From Acidovorax benzenivorans (GTDB lineage Bacteria; Pseudomonadota; Gammaproteobacteria; Burkholderiales; Burkholderiaceae_C), in the NCBI RefSeq assembly GCF_028680575.1, contig NZ_JAPCKI010000013.1, positions 1 to 64,000 on the forward strand: a DNA stretch of 64,000 nucleotides, written 5' to 3'. Shown piece by piece: positions 10,109-19,774 of the stretch. The notes beneath the pieces are model-generated. The model was not told the DNA's origin, did no database searches, and saw nothing but the letters and a program-made list of their open reading frames with translations. Every line of letters starts with the position of its first letter. Positions within the stretch are counted from its first letter, which is position 1. The position numbers were made by a program, and so were the translations under genes.

Positions 10109-10966
10109 ATGCAAGCCTTGTATGACGTGCCAGCCCCGGCCAAGCTCAATCTTTTTCTGCACATCACCGGGCGGCGTGCCGATGGCTACCATCTGCTGCA
10201 ATCCGTATTCATGCTCGTGGACTGGTGCGACACCCTGCACTTCGAACGCCGAGCGGATGGATTGATCTCGCGAGAAGACCTGTCTACAGCGCTGCCAGAA
10301 GTAGACCTTTCGGTTCGCGCAGCTCGCGCACTGCAAGCTGCGACGGGCTGCAGCGAGGGCGCTCACATCGGTGTTCTGAAGCGAGTGCCTGCTCAGGCAG
10401 GCATGGGAGGCGGCTCGTCAGACGCGGCCACCACGCTGCTGGCTTTGAACCGGCTGTGGGGGCTGAACCTGCCACGACACGCATTGGCAAAGATCGGTTT
10501 GCAACTGGGCGCGGACGTCCCGTTTTTTTTATGCAGCCACAACGCTTGGGTGGAGGGAATTGGTGAGACAATCATGCCGCTTGAGAAAGCGCACCAGCTA
10601 CCGCAAGCGAGCTTTGTGATCGTGAAGCCCGCAGCAGGTTTGGAGACAAAAGAAATTTTTTCGTCACCAAGTTTGAAACGCGATTCAGATAGTGCTACAA
10701 TCTTAGGCTTTGCTGCAGCACACTTTGACTTCGGTCGAAACGACTTGCAGCCAGTTGCTCAGGCTCTTTGCCCCGATGTTTTGCAAGCCATTGAATGGCT
10801 TAAGGCACGCGGCCTCAAAGGCAGGATGACAGGCTCAGGCAGTGCAGTGTTTGCGCAAATGTCACATGCAGTCGATTTGAGCGGGGCCCCTGAGGGCTGG
10901 CAAGTGAAGACATGTGAGAATCTGATGATTCATCCTCTGGCAGGTTGGGCATCAGGAGAAATTTAA
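10109..10966 (+). CDS. ispE: 4-diphosphocytidyl-2-C-methyl-D-erythritol kinase
   Basis: GHMP kinase of the MEP isoprenoid pathway, phosphorylating CDP-methylerythritol. Evidence: N-terminal PAPAKLNLFLHITGRRADGYH (8-28) including the conserved Lys, the ATP-binding glycine loop AGMGGGSSDAA at 97-107, and the C-terminal MTGSGSAVFA motif. The length of 285 residues is typical. An A+T-richer patch near 10640-10740 does not break the frame. It lies directly upstream of tRNA-Gln and prs, as in most betaproteobacteria. Confidence 0.96.
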   Translation: MQALYDVPAPAKLNLFLHITGRRADGYHLLQSVFMLVDWCDTLHFERRADGLISREDLSTALPEVDLSVRAARALQAATGCSEGAHIGVLKRVPAQAGMGGGSSDAATTLLALNRLWGLNLPRHALAKIGLQLGADVPFFLCSHNAWVEGIGETIMPLEKAHQLPQASFVIVKPAAGLETKEIFSSPSLKRDSDSATILGFAAAHFDFGRNDLQPVAQALCPDVLQAIEWLKARGLKGRMTGSGSAVFAQMSHAVDLSGAPEGWQVKTCENLMIHPLAGWASGEI

Positions 10967-10996
10967 GGTTGGTTGCCCTCGGCAACTGACCTGTGT

Positions 10997-11073
10997 AGGG
11001 GAGTCGCCAAGCTGGTTAAGGCACCGGATTTTGATTCCGGCATGCGAAGGTTCGAATCCTTCTTCCCCTGCCA
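10997..11073 (+). tRNA. tRNA-Gln (anticodon TTG)
   Basis: A complete cloverleaf of 77 bases including encoded CCA. The 7-bp acceptor stem pairs AGGGGAG with the 3' CTTCCCCT side (one G-T pair), the anticodon arm CCGGA/TCCGG encloses TTTTGAT with TTG as anticodon, and the T arm carries GTTCGAATC. Its position between ispE and prs is the conserved betaproteobacterial location. Confidence 0.97.
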
Positions 11074-11074
11074 A

Positions 11075-11101
11075 ACGCTTTACGCGTACGGGCTTTTTTT
11101 T
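11075..11101 (+). terminator. Weak hairpin plus T8 tract after tRNA-Gln
   Basis: A short ACGC/GCGT stem lies just after the tRNA CCA end and a run of eight T follows at 11094-11101. It could terminate or attenuate tRNA transcripts, but the stem is poor and read-through into prs is likely. Confidence 0.35.
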
Positions 11102-11119
11102 CAGACTGCTGGGACGCTC

Positions 11120-12094
11120 ATGCAAGCCAACCACCCCGACTTCATGGTTTTCACCGGCAATGCCAATCCTGGCATGGCAGCTGAAATTGCTCAACACCTC
11201 GGCACCACCCTCGGTGCGGCTGACGTGGGTCGCTTCTCCGACGGTGAAGTCACCGTTGAAATCAAACAAAACGTGCGTGCACGGGATGTTTTCGTGGTGC
11301 AGTCCACCTGCGCACCCACCAACGAAAACCTCATGGAACTGCTGATCATGGTCGATGCGCTCAAGCGTGCGTCGGCCGAGCGCATCAGCGCCGTGATCCC
11401 CTATTTCGGCTACGCCCGCCAGGACCGCCGCCCCCGCTCTACCCGTGTGCCTATCACCGCCAAGGTGGTGGCCAACATGCTGCAAGCCGTGGGCGTGGCC
11501 CGCGTGCTGACCATGGACCTGCACGCTGACCAGATCCAGGGGTTCTTCGATATCCCCGTGGACAACATCTATGCGTCGCCGGTGCTGCTGGGTGACCTGC
11601 GCCAGAAGAACTACGAAGACCTGATCGTCGTCTCCCCCGACGTGGGTGGTGTGGTGCGCGCACGCGCCCTGGCCAAGCAACTGAACTGTGATCTGGCCAT
11701 CATCGACAAGCGCCGCCCCAAGGCCAATGTGTCGGAAGTGATGCACGTGATCGGTGAAATCGAAGGCCGCAACTGCGTGATCATGGACGACATGATCGAC
11801 ACCGCAGGTACGCTGGTGAAGGCGGCCGAGGTGCTCAAGGAGCGCGGTGCCAAGAAGGTGTACGCCTACTGCACACACCCCATTTTCTCGGGCCCTGCCA
11901 TCGAACGCATCGCCAAGGGCTCGGCCCTTGATGAGGTCGTGGTAACCAACACCATCCCGCTGAGCGACAACGCCAAGGGATGTTCCAAGATTCGCCAACT
12001 CTCCGTGGCCCCGCTGATCGCTGAGACGATCCAGCGCATTGCCAAGGGTGAGTCGGTCATGAGTCTGTTCTCGGACCAGGACAACCTGTTCTGA
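11120..12094 (+). CDS. prs: Ribose-phosphate pyrophosphokinase
   Basis: Makes PRPP from ribose-5-phosphate and ATP for nucleotide, His and Trp synthesis. The ATG at 11120 starts [20 protein letters not shown]; upstream in-frame codons run through the tRNA and are not coding. Visible are the ATP-binding region [11 protein letters not shown], the [12 protein letters not shown] flexible loop, and the PRPP-binding [10 protein letters not shown] loop. 324 residues, slightly longer than the enterobacterial enzyme, as is usual in this group. It probably shares a transcript with tRNA-Gln and has a possible terminator behind it. Confidence 0.97.
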   Translation: MQANHPDFMVFTGNANPGMAAEIAQHLGTTLGAADVGRFSDGEVTVEIKQNVRARDVFVVQSTCAPTNENLMELLIMVDALKRASAERISAVIPYFGYARQDRRPRSTRVPITAKVVANMLQAVGVARVLTMDLHADQIQGFFDIPVDNIYASPVLLGDLRQKNYEDLIVVSPDVGGVVRARALAKQLNCDLAIIDKRRPKANVSEVMHVIGEIEGRNCVIMDDMIDTAGTLVKAAEVLKERGAKKVYAYCTHPIFSGPAIERIAKGSALDEVVVTNTIPLSDNAKGCSKIRQLSVAPLIAETIQRIAKGESVMSLFSDQDNLF

Positions 12095-12133
12095 CACGCT
12101 CCCGCGGGGGCGTTGCAGTCGGATTGCACGCAG

Positions 12134-12158
12134 GCCTCCTTCGGGAGGCTTGTCTGTT
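12134..12158 (+). terminator. Hairpin after prs
   Basis: GCCTCC (12134-12139), TTCG loop, GGAGGC (12144-12149), then TTGTCTGTT. The stable UUCG tetraloop and T-rich tail fit a partial rho-independent terminator between prs and rplY. Confidence 0.55.
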
Positions 12159-12254
12159 CGAGAGCAATGCGCAGGCCTGCCGCCATGAAGGCGTCACAGG
12201 TCTTTTTTAATCGGGGTACGACTGGTCGCGGTCTACCCTTTTCAGGAGCTAACT

Positions 12255-12890
12255 ATGAACTTCGTCGCTTTTGAGCGCGCCAAGCAGGGTACGGGTGCGA
12301 GCCGCCGTCTCCGCAATTCGGGCAAGACGCCTGGCATCGTGTATGGCGGTTCTACCGAATCCCAACTGATCGAGGTGGACCACAACGCACTGTGGCACGC
12401 ACTCAAGAAAGAAGCATTCCACTCCAGCGTGCTGGACATGGAAGTGGCTGGCACCACCTCCAAGGTCGTGCTGCGCGACGTGCAATACCACCCCTACAAG
12501 CAACTGGTGCTGCACATCGACTTCCAGCGCGTGGACGACAAGACCAAGCTGCACCTGAAGGTGCCACTGCACTACAGCGGTGCAGAAGAGTCCAACGCCG
12601 TCAAGGTGGACAAGTGCATGGTCAACCCAGTCGTGAACGAACTGGACGTGACCTGCATGCCTTCGGACCTGCCCGAATTCATCGCTGTGGACCTGTCCAA
12701 GCTGGAAAAGGGTGCTTCCCTGCACCTGAAGGACATCAAGCTGCCCAAGGGCGTGGTGGCCAAGGTCCGTGGTGGCCAGAACAACAACCCCGTGTTGGTG
12801 TCCGTGGTGCCTCCAGTGGTGGTCGTTGAGACCCCTGCTGAAGCCGCTCCTGCTGCCGACGCCAAGGGCAAGGGCAAGGGCAAGAAGTAA
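12255..12890 (+). CDS. rplY: 50S ribosomal protein L25/general stress protein Ctc (TL5 form)
   Basis: Binds 5S rRNA in the large subunit. The 211-residue protein is the long two-domain form: the L25 domain (1-95; [19 protein letters not shown] near the start) plus the C-terminal TL5/Ctc beta domain (about 100-190), ending in a low-complexity Ala/Lys-rich tail (KGKGKGKK). A good ribosome-binding site (TTTTCAGGAG) lies 6 bases before the ATG. It is situated between prs and pth as in most betaproteobacteria. Confidence 0.96.
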   Translation: MNFVAFERAKQGTGASRRLRNSGKTPGIVYGGSTESQLIEVDHNALWHALKKEAFHSSVLDMEVAGTTSKVVLRDVQYHPYKQLVLHIDFQRVDDKTKLHLKVPLHYSGAEESNAVKVDKCMVNPVVNELDVTCMPSDLPEFIAVDLSKLEKGASLHLKDIKLPKGVVAKVRGGQNNNPVLVSVVPPVVVVETPAEAAPAADAKGKGKGKK

Positions 12891-12922
12891 TCCATCGGTC
12901 AACGACCTCGATCACTTCACCC

Positions 12923-12948
12923 GGTCAACCCGCTTTGCGGTGTTGACC
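12923..12948 (+). terminator. First hairpin after rplY
   Basis: GGTCAACCCGC pairs with GCGGTGTTGACC across a TTT loop (one unpaired base). There is no T tract of its own; together with the next hairpin it forms a tandem structure. Confidence 0.4.
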
Positions 12949-12950
12949 AC

Positions 12951-12981
12951 AAAACGGCCCACTTCGTGTGGGCCGTTTTCA
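12951..12981 (+). terminator. Strong rho-independent terminator after rplY
   Basis: A perfect 12-bp inverted repeat, 12951-12962 (AAAACGGCCCAC) with 12968-12979 (GTGGGCCGTTTT), separated by TTCGT. The A/T ends make it a classical terminator. It separates rplY from pth, which therefore likely has its own promoter. Confidence 0.85.
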
Positions 12982-13090
12982 TTGGTGCGGCACACTTTGC
13001 GAGCTGCGCAACACTCCTCCTGACCGCACCTTCAGACGCGGCAGCAACGCCGACTGTCTGGCCCCCTACCAGCCACCGATAATCCCGCAC

Positions 13091-13699
13091 ATGATCAAGC
13101 TGTTTGTAGGCCTGGGGAACCCCGGGCCAGACTACGAGGACACGCGGCACAACGCCGGTTTCTGGTGGATTGACGCCCTCGCACGCGAACTCAAAACCAC
13201 GCTGGTGCCCGAGCGCAGTTACCACGGCCTGGTGGCGCGCACGACAGTGCATGGCCAGAACGTCTGGCTGCTGCAGCCGCAGACCTTCATGAACCTTTCG
13301 GGCAAATCCGTGGCCTCGCTGGCGCGCTTTTTCAAGATCCTTCCCGAGGAAATCCTGGTGGTGCACGATGAGCTGGACATTACACCCGGCCAGGTCAAGC
13401 TCAAGCGCGGCGGCAGCCATGCCGGGCACAACGGCCTGCGCGATATCCATGGGCAATTGGGCTCGCCCGACTACTGGCGCCTGCGCATTGGCATCGGTCA
13501 TCCGGGCGTCAAAAGTGAAGTCGCCAACTGGGTGCTCAAGAAACCGTCTCCAGACCAACGCACGCTGATCGAAGACAGCATCGCCCATTCGCTCAAGGCC
13601 TACCCGGCCCTGTTGGCTGGCGACATGGACAAGGCCACGCTGCTCATCCACACCACCAAACCGCCCCGCCCCAAGCCTCCTCGGCCCGTTGAGGACTGA
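13091..13699 (+). CDS. pth: Peptidyl-tRNA hydrolase
   Basis: Releases tRNA from peptidyl-tRNAs dropped from stalled ribosomes. Start ATG 13091 yields [20 protein letters not shown], with Asn10, catalytic His20, Asn70 (MNLSG) and Asp93 (HDELD) at the same positions as in the E. coli enzyme; the [11 protein letters not shown] segment is also present. 202 residues; a basic proline-rich tail ([10 protein letters not shown]) is the only unusual part. The frame is open further upstream but crosses the rplY terminator region. Confidence 0.97.
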   Translation: MIKLFVGLGNPGPDYEDTRHNAGFWWIDALARELKTTLVPERSYHGLVARTTVHGQNVWLLQPQTFMNLSGKSVASLARFFKILPEEILVVHDELDITPGQVKLKRGGSHAGHNGLRDIHGQLGSPDYWRLRIGIGHPGVKSEVANWVLKKPSPDQRTLIEDSIAHSLKAYPALLAGDMDKATLLIHTTKPPRPKPPRPVED

Positions 13700-13735
13700 A
13701 GGGCTACAAGTCCGCCCAGCGGTTACGCAGTGGGA

Positions 13736-13758
13736 AATGCTATCTATTCAATAGCATT
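13736..13758. terminator. Bidirectional hairpin between pth and ferredoxin gene
   Basis: AATGCTAT (13736-13743) and ATAGCATT (13751-13758) form a perfect 8-bp stem with a 7-base loop, midway between two convergent genes. It has no long T tract, so efficiency is uncertain. Confidence 0.45.
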
Positions 13759-13802
13759 GAACACATGATCCACTGGCGCAAACGGCCAATTTTATCAAAA
13801 AA

Positions 13803-14195
<393 letters not shown>

Positions 14196-14268
14196 TTACC
14201 GTTATGCTGTGTATACACATTAATTTTGACGCTCCTGCGTCTGACCCACCTGCCAACGTACCCCACCC

Positions 14269-15231
14269 ATGGGCCTGTTTTTTCTCAAGCGGTTTGTCAC
14301 CCTCCTGGCCACGTTGATTGGCGCCTCCATCGTCGTGTTTCTGGTGCTGGAAATCCTGCCGGGCAATGCCGCGCAGATTCTGATGGGCCCCGATGCGTCG
14401 CCCGATGCCGTGGCCGCTCTGGCCACCAAGCTGGGGCTGGACCAGCCCGCCAGCCTGCGCTACTGGCAATGGGTGAGCGGCCTGGTGGTGGGCAACATGG
14501 GCGACAGCTACGCCTACAGCTCACCCGTGCTCGACCTGGTGCTGGAGCGCCTGGCGCTGACCGTGCCGTTGGCCCTGATGGCCATGGTGATCACCACGGT
14601 GCTGGCACTGGCCGCTGGTGTCTACGCTGCGGCACGCCACAACAAGGTCGGCGATGTGGGCGTGATGGGCCTGGCGCAGATCGGCATTGCCATCCCCAAC
14701 TTCTGGTTCGCCATCCTGCTGATCCTGCTGTTCTCGGTGAAGTTGCAGTGGTTCTCGGCCGGTGGATTTCCGGGCTGGACCGAAGACGCTGGCGGCAGCC
14801 CGCTCGAAGCCCTCAAGGCCCTGCTGCTGCCCGCTATTGCGCTGGCCGTGGTGCAGGCCGCCATCCTCGCGCGCATCACCCGCTCGGCCGTGCTGGAGGT
14901 GCTGCGTGAAGACTTTGTACGCACGGCCCGCGCCAAGGGCCTCACGCAGCGCGCAGCGTTGTGGGGCCATGTGCTGCGCAACGCCATGATCCCGGTCATC
15001 ACAGTGATGGGGCTGCAGTTTGCCAACCTGCTGGCGGGCACCATCGTGGTGGAGAACGTGTTCTACCTGCCCGGCCTGGGGCGGCTGATCTTCCAGTCCA
15101 TCTCAAACCGCGACCTGATCGTGGTGCGCAACTGCGTGATGCTGCTCGCCGCCATGGTGGTCATCGTGAATTTCGTGGTGGACATCCTTTACGCCGTGAT
15201 CGACCCGCGCGTGAAGGCCTCCGACATCTGA
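14269..15231 (+). CDS. ABC transporter permease, dipeptide/oligopeptide/nickel type (DppB-like)
   Basis: Inner-membrane permease of 320 residues with an N-terminal segment (FLKRFVTLLATLIGASIVVFLVLEILPG), the extracytoplasmic loop of the OppB/DppB class, and the EAA-type loop (VLEVLREDFVRTARAKGL) that contacts the ATPase. It starts a five-gene set: two permeases, two ATPases, binding protein. The next permease gene begins eight bases after the stop. The substrate is not given by sequence; peptides are the default for this family, with glutathione, nickel or opines as alternatives. Confidence 0.92.
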   Translation: MGLFFLKRFVTLLATLIGASIVVFLVLEILPGNAAQILMGPDASPDAVAALATKLGLDQPASLRYWQWVSGLVVGNMGDSYAYSSPVLDLVLERLALTVPLALMAMVITTVLALAAGVYAAARHNKVGDVGVMGLAQIGIAIPNFWFAILLILLFSVKLQWFSAGGFPGWTEDAGGSPLEALKALLLPAIALAVVQAAILARITRSAVLEVLREDFVRTARAKGLTQRAALWGHVLRNAMIPVITVMGLQFANLLAGTIVVENVFYLPGLGRLIFQSISNRDLIVVRNCVMLLAAMVVIVNFVVDILYAVIDPRVKASDI

Positions 15232-15238
15232 TCCCCCC

Positions 15239-16111
15239 ATGAACGCTGTCATTCCTTCGCCTTCTGTCACCTCTGCCCCCAGCTGGCTGCACCGCGCGCT
15301 GCGCCACCGCAGCTTCGTGATCGGCGCCGTTCTGTCGCTGCTGCTCCTGCTGGCCGCTGCACTGTCGCTGGTCTGGACACCCTGGTCACCCTACGAGATG
15401 GACCTGGCCTCCAAGCTGCAGCCGCCCACGGGCACACACTGGCTGGGCACCGATGCCTTTGGGCGCGATGTGGCGTCGCTGTTGCTGGTGGGTGCGCGCA
15501 ATTCCATTCTGGTGGGCGTGATCGCCGTGGGCATCGGGCTGACCATTGGCACGGCGCTGGGCCTGCTGGCAGCGGCCAAGCGCGGCTGGGTCGAAGAACT
15601 CATCATGCGGCTGGCAGACTTTACGTTTGCCTTCCCGGCCATCCTGTCCGCCATCATGCTCACCGCTGTGTTCGGCGCAGGCATCGTCAATTCCATCATC
15701 GCCATCGGCATTTTCAACATCCCTACGTTTGCGCGCGTCACCCGGGCGTCGGCCAACGCGGTGTGGTCGCGCGAGTACATCCTGGCGTCGCGCGCCTGCG
15801 GCAAGGGCAGCTTGCGCATCACGCTGGAGCACGTGCTGCCCAACATCCTGTCGGTGCTCATCGTGCAGGCCACCATCCAGTTCGCCATCGCCATCCTGGC
15901 CGAGGCCGCCCTGTCCTACCTGGGCCTGGGCACCCAGCCGCCCCAACCCTCCTGGGGCCGCATGCTGAGCGAAGCACAGACGCTGATGTTCCAGGCCCCG
16001 CTGCTGGCGGTGTGGCCCGGCGTGGCGATTGCACTGGCCGTGCTGGGCTTGAACCTCTTAGGCGACGGCCTGCGCGACCTCCTCGACCCCCGCCTATCGC
16101 GCAAGCGTTGA
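15239..16111 (+). CDS. ABC transporter permease, DppC-like
   Basis: Second permease, 290 residues. It has the N-terminal OppC-like segment (one membrane helix, SFVIGAVLSLLLLLAAALSL), the conserved HWLGTDAFGRDVASLLLVGAR block characteristic of DppC/OppC, and the EAA loop (SREYILASRACGKG). C-terminal GDGLRDLLDPR is also family-typical. It lies eight bases behind the first permease gene and 29 bases before the first ATPase gene. Confidence 0.93.
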   Translation: MNAVIPSPSVTSAPSWLHRALRHRSFVIGAVLSLLLLLAAALSLVWTPWSPYEMDLASKLQPPTGTHWLGTDAFGRDVASLLLVGARNSILVGVIAVGIGLTIGTALGLLAAAKRGWVEELIMRLADFTFAFPAILSAIMLTAVFGAGIVNSIIAIGIFNIPTFARVTRASANAVWSREYILASRACGKGSLRITLEHVLPNILSVLIVQATIQFAIAILAEAALSYLGLGTQPPQPSWGRMLSEAQTLMFQAPLLAVWPGVAIALAVLGLNLLGDGLRDLLDPRLSRKR

Positions 16112-16140
16112 CCCCGCCAAGAAGCCCCCCAGACCCCACG

Positions 16141-17178
16141 ATGTCTCTGTTAGAAGTCTCCAACCTCCGCATCCGCCTGCAGACGCACCGGGGCCCCGCC
16201 GATGCCGTACGCGGCGTGAGCTTTTCGCTGGCGCGCGGTGAAACCCTGGGCCTGATTGGTGAATCGGGCTGTGGCAAGTCCATCACCGCCATGTCGCTCA
16301 TGGGCCTGCTGCCTGACAGCGCGCAGGTCACGGGCAGCATCCGCTTTGATGGGCAAGAGCTGGTGGGCCGCACCGATGCGCAGATGTGCAAGATGCGCGG
16401 CAACCGCATTGGCATGGTGTTCCAGGAGCCCATGACCGCCCTGAACCCCGTGCACACCATTGGCCGCCAGGTGGCAGAGCCGCTGCGCCTGCACCGGGGC
16501 ATGAATGCGGCAGCCGCACGCACCGAAGCCATTGCCCTGCTGGACCGCGTGGGCATCCCCAACGCCGCGCAGCGCTTTGACGCCTATCCGCACCAGTTCT
16601 CCGGCGGGCAGCGCCAGCGCATCACCATTGCGATGGCGCTGGCCTGCGGGCCCGACCTGCTGATTGCCGACGAGCCCACCACGGCGCTCGATGTGACCAT
16701 CCAGCAGCAGATCCTGGACCTCATCAGCGATCTGGTGGCCGAGCGCAACATGGCGCTCATCCTGATCTCGCACGACCTGGGCGTGATCTCGCAGAACGTG
16801 GACCGCATGATGGTCATGTACGGCGGCAGCGTGGTCGAAAGCGGCTCCACCGCCTCGGTCTTCTCGGCCATGGCCCACCCCTACACACGCGGCCTGTTTG
16901 CCGCCCGGCCTCACCTGGGCGCCGTGCACGCGCCCGGCCAGCGCCCTCGCCTGTCCACCATTCCGGGCACGGTGCCCGAGTTGGTGGACCTGCCTGCAGG
17001 CTGCCCGTTTGCAGGGCGCTGCAGCTACACGGTGGATGCCTGCCACCACAACCAACCCGAAGCCACGCTCGTGGCCACCGATGCCGACGGCGACCACCAG
17101 GTGCGCTGCCTGCGGCGTGAGGCCATTGCCGAGGCGCAGAGTGCTGGCGTGGTCAACATCGTCGAGGTGGCAGCATGA
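16141..17178 (+). CDS. ABC transporter ATP-binding protein, DppD-like
   Basis: Cytoplasmic ATPase subunit, 345 residues from ATG 16141 (MSLLEVSNLRIRLQTHRG). Walker A GESGCGKS at 40-47, signature FSGGQRQR, Walker B LLIADEPTTALD and the C-terminal oligopeptide-transporter extension with its cysteine motif (CPFAGRCSYTVDAC), which in some relatives binds an Fe-S cluster. The frame is open upstream into the permease gene, but no start there gives a sensible protein. The stop overlaps the next ATPase start (ATGA). Confidence 0.94.
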   Translation: MSLLEVSNLRIRLQTHRGPADAVRGVSFSLARGETLGLIGESGCGKSITAMSLMGLLPDSAQVTGSIRFDGQELVGRTDAQMCKMRGNRIGMVFQEPMTALNPVHTIGRQVAEPLRLHRGMNAAAARTEAIALLDRVGIPNAAQRFDAYPHQFSGGQRQRITIAMALACGPDLLIADEPTTALDVTIQQQILDLISDLVAERNMALILISHDLGVISQNVDRMMVMYGGSVVESGSTASVFSAMAHPYTRGLFAARPHLGAVHAPGQRPRLSTIPGTVPELVDLPAGCPFAGRCSYTVDACHHNQPEATLVATDADGDHQVRCLRREAIAEAQSAGVVNIVEVAA

Positions 17179-18062
17179 CCCAGGCGCTCCACACCACCCA
17201 TCCCGCGGATACCCCGCTGCTGCAGGTCAAAGACCTGGTGCGCGAATACACACTGCCACGCGACCACCTGTTCAAGCCGCCCGGCAAAGTGCATGCCCTC
17301 AACGGCGTGAACTTCTCCATTGCCTCGGGCCGCAGCCTGGGCATCGTTGGCGAATCAGGCTCGGGCAAGTCCACGCTGGCCCGGCTGGTGATGGCGCTCG
17401 ACGCCCCCACCTCCGGCACGGTCGAGCTGCGGGGCCGCAACCTGCACCAGTTGCCTGCCGAACAGCTGCGCCAGGCGCGGCGCGATTTTCAGATGGTGTT
17501 CCAGGACCCGTACGGATCACTGGACCCGCGCCAGACCGTGGAGCGCATCGTGACCGAGCCACTGCAGGCGCAAGGACAGACCACGCGCGCCGAGCAGCGC
17601 GAGCAGGCCGCCCAGGTGCTGTCGCAGGTGGGCCTGCGCACCAATGACCTGGGCAAGTACCCGCACGAATTCTCGGGCGGCCAGCGCCAGCGCATTGCCA
17701 TTGCGCGGGCTCTCATCACGCGGCCCCGCCTCATCGTGGCCGACGAGCCCGTGAGCGCGCTTGACGTGTCGGTGCAGGCCCAGGTGCTCAACCTGATGCA
17801 GGACCTGCAGCAGCAGTTCGGCATTACCTACATGCTCATCAGCCACGACCTCGCGGTGGTCAACCACCTGTGTGACGAGGTGGTGGTGCTGTACCAGGGG
17901 CGCATCGTGGAACGCGGCTCGCCGGGCGAGCTGTTCCGCAACGCGCAGCACCCGTACACGCAGTCGCTGGTGGGTGCCGTACCCCAGGTGTTGCCCGGCC
18001 GCGCACGGGCGCGCCGTGCGGCCGCCGCTGCGGCTGCTGCCGCAACGGCAAAAACCGCATAA
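17175..18062 (+). CDS. ABC transporter ATP-binding protein, DppF-like
   Basis: Second ATPase of the peptide-type transporter, 295 residues. Walker A GESGSGKS, Q-loop in MVFQDPYGSLDPR, signature FSGGQRQRIAIARAL, Walker B LIVADEPVSALDVS. The start overlaps the preceding gene by four bases. The C-terminus ends in an Ala/Arg-rich tail (RRAAAAAAAAATAKTA) instead of the cysteine-containing extension of many DppF proteins, which is a mild truncation or replacement. Confidence 0.93.
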   Translation: MTQALHTTHPADTPLLQVKDLVREYTLPRDHLFKPPGKVHALNGVNFSIASGRSLGIVGESGSGKSTLARLVMALDAPTSGTVELRGRNLHQLPAEQLRQARRDFQMVFQDPYGSLDPRQTVERIVTEPLQAQGQTTRAEQREQAAQVLSQVGLRTNDLGKYPHEFSGGQRQRIAIARALITRPRLIVADEPVSALDVSVQAQVLNLMQDLQQQFGITYMLISHDLAVVNHLCDEVVVLYQGRIVERGSPGELFRNAQHPYTQSLVGAVPQVLPGRARARRAAAAAAAAATAKTA

Positions 18063-18100
18063 CCACATGCAGGTGTGATGGTGTAAAAAGCTTCTTTCCT

Positions 18101-18132
18101 CCCCGGTAACAAATTGCACCGGGGTCTTTATG
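18101..18132 (+). terminator. Hairpin between transporter ATPase and binding-protein genes
   Basis: CCCCGGT (18101-18107) and ACCGGGG (18118-18124) form a perfect 7-bp stem followed by TCTTTAT. It could limit read-through, or stabilise mRNA ends, so that the binding protein is made at a different level from the membrane parts. Confidence 0.55.
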
Positions 18133-18167
18133 GTTGTTGTCTGGTTTTTTGTCTGGAGAGTCCGAAC

Positions 18168-19658
18168 ATGCTGAACCGCCGTACCGTCCTTGCCACTGGC
18201 GCCATCGCCGCTGTGCCCTTGACCACCTCGCTTGGCGCCCTGGCGCAAGGCCGCAAAGATGCGGTGACGCTGGCGATGACGCTGGAGCCCCCAGGCCTGG
18301 ACCCGACAGCCGGTGCGGCGTCTGCCATCGCCGAGATCGTGCAGTACAACATCTTCGAGACGCTCACCAAGATCAACCCCGACGGCAGCGTGTCGCCCCT
18401 GCTGGCCGAAAGCTGGGAGGTCTCGCCCGACCTCAAGACCTACACCTTCAAGCTGCGCCGTGGCGTGAAGTTCCAGAACGGCGAGCCCTTCACTGCTGCT
18501 GCCGTCAAGTTCTCGTACGACCGTGCAGGCGGCGAGAAGAGCACCAACAAGGACAAGCGCACCTTTGCAGGCATCACCACCCAGGTGGTGGACGACTACA
18601 CCGTGGTGCTGCTCAACAAGGACATCGACCCCGACCTGCTGTTCGTGCTGGGCCAGGCCACCTCGATCATCGTGGAGCCCAAGAGCGCCGACACCAACGC
18701 CAACAAGCCCGTGGGCACCGGCCCCTACCAGCTGCAGGCCTGGAACAAGGGCTCGTCGGTCGTGCTGACCGCCTGGGACGGCTACCGCGATGCCAAGGCG
18801 CTCAAGATCAAGCGCGCCACGTTCCGCTTCATCTCCGACCCGGCCGCCCAGGTCGCCGCCCTGCTGGCCGGTGACGTGGACGCATTCCCCCGCGTCACGC
18901 CGCGCAGCGTGGCGCAGTTCAAGGCCAACCCCAAGTTCCAGGTGGTGGTCAGCGGCTCGCGTGCCAAGACCATTCTGGCCATCAACAACGGCAAGAAGCC
19001 GCTGGACGACGTGCGTGTGCGCCGCGCCATCGCCGCCGCTGTGGACCGCAAGGCCGTGATCGAAGGTGCGGGCGACGGCTACGGCGCGCCCATCGGCAGC
19101 CACTATGTGCCCGGCGCGTTTGGCTATGTGGACACGACCGGCGTGAACCCCTACGACCCCGAAAAGGCCAAGAAGCTGCTGGCCGAGGCCGGCATCAAGA
19201 CACCGTTGGAACTGACGATGACGCTGCCCCCCACGCCCTACGCACGCCAGGGCGGCGAGGTGATTGCAGCCCAGTTGGCCAAGGTTGGCATCATCGCCAA
19301 GATCCAGAACGTGGAATGGGCGCAGTGGCTCAGCGGCACCTACGGCAGCAAGAACTACGACCTGACCATCATCAGCCACGTGGAGCCCTTCGACCTGGGC
19401 AACTTCGCCAAGCCCGACTACTACTGGGCCTACAACTCGCCCAAGTTCAACGAGCTGTTCAACCAGATCAAGAACGCGGCCCGCCCCGCCGACCGCGCCC
19501 GCCTGCTGGGCGAAGCGCAGCGCCTGCTGGCCAACGATGCGGTGCACGGCTTCCTGTACTCCAACCAGTGGATCACGGTGGCCAACAAGAACCTCAAGGG
19601 CCTGTGGAAAGACATGCCCGTGTTCGTGAACGACATCTCCGCGCTGTCCTGGTCCTGA
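18168..19658 (+). CDS. ABC transporter substrate-binding protein, family 5 (peptide/opine type)
   Basis: Periplasmic binding protein, 496 residues from ATG 18168. The N-terminus has RRTVLATGAIAAVPL, which resembles a twin-arginine signal, with cleavage likely after GALA. Family-5 landmarks are present: LAESWEVSPDLKTYTFKLRRGVKFQNGEPF (the SBP_bac_5 signature region, near 80-110), DDVRVRRAIAAAVDR, and the C-terminal WITVANKNLKGL. It lies behind the ATPase genes instead of at the head of the operon and is preceded by a hairpin. The ligand is unknown. Confidence 0.93.
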   Translation: MLNRRTVLATGAIAAVPLTTSLGALAQGRKDAVTLAMTLEPPGLDPTAGAASAIAEIVQYNIFETLTKINPDGSVSPLLAESWEVSPDLKTYTFKLRRGVKFQNGEPFTAAAVKFSYDRAGGEKSTNKDKRTFAGITTQVVDDYTVVLLNKDIDPDLLFVLGQATSIIVEPKSADTNANKPVGTGPYQLQAWNKGSSVVLTAWDGYRDAKALKIKRATFRFISDPAAQVAALLAGDVDAFPRVTPRSVAQFKANPKFQVVVSGSRAKTILAINNGKKPLDDVRVRRAIAAAVDRKAVIEGAGDGYGAPIGSHYVPGAFGYVDTTGVNPYDPEKAKKLLAEAGIKTPLELTMTLPPTPYARQGGEVIAAQLAKVGIIAKIQNVEWAQWLSGTYGSKNYDLTIISHVEPFDLGNFAKPDYYWAYNSPKFNELFNQIKNAARPADRARLLGEAQRLLANDAVHGFLYSNQWITVANKNLKGLWKDMPVFVNDISALSWS

Positions 19659-19662
19659 CAGC

Positions 19663-19685
19663 CACGCGCCGCAACGCGGCGCGTG
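19663..19685 (+). terminator. Hairpin after the binding-protein gene
   Basis: CACGCGCCGC (19663-19672), AAC loop, GCGGCGCGTG (19676-19685): a perfect 10-bp G+C-rich stem five bases after the stop codon. It has no T tract directly behind it but is followed by the family repeat, which ends in TTTTTT. Confidence 0.6.
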
Positions 19686-19706
19686 CAGGAGCAAAGACTC
19701 CTAAAA

Positions 19707-19755
19707 CAATAGCTGCCAGCGCTTTATCCATAAGCGCTAGTGGCCTTTTTTATTG
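19707..19755 (-). repeat. Comamonadaceae-type intergenic repeat, copy 1
   Basis: Imperfect palindrome around CAGCGCTT...AAGCGCTAG with the AGCTATTG end on the left (reverse orientation compared with the other copies). The outer bases CAATA/TATTG also pair. Located between the binding-protein and amidase genes. Confidence 0.75.
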
Positions 19756-19774
19756 ATAACCCCTGCATTCCGCC

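Noticed and set aside
10952..12097. 381-codon open frame antisense to tRNA-Gln and prs
   Set aside because: It overlaps a certain tRNA and prs and has a His/Gly/Asp-rich artefactual composition.
17517..19694. 725-codon open frame antisense to the transporter ATPase and binding-protein genes
   Set aside because: Its translation has no family features and is rich in His, Gly, Val and Leu as expected from the reverse complement of G+C-rich codons; the plus-strand genes are certain.
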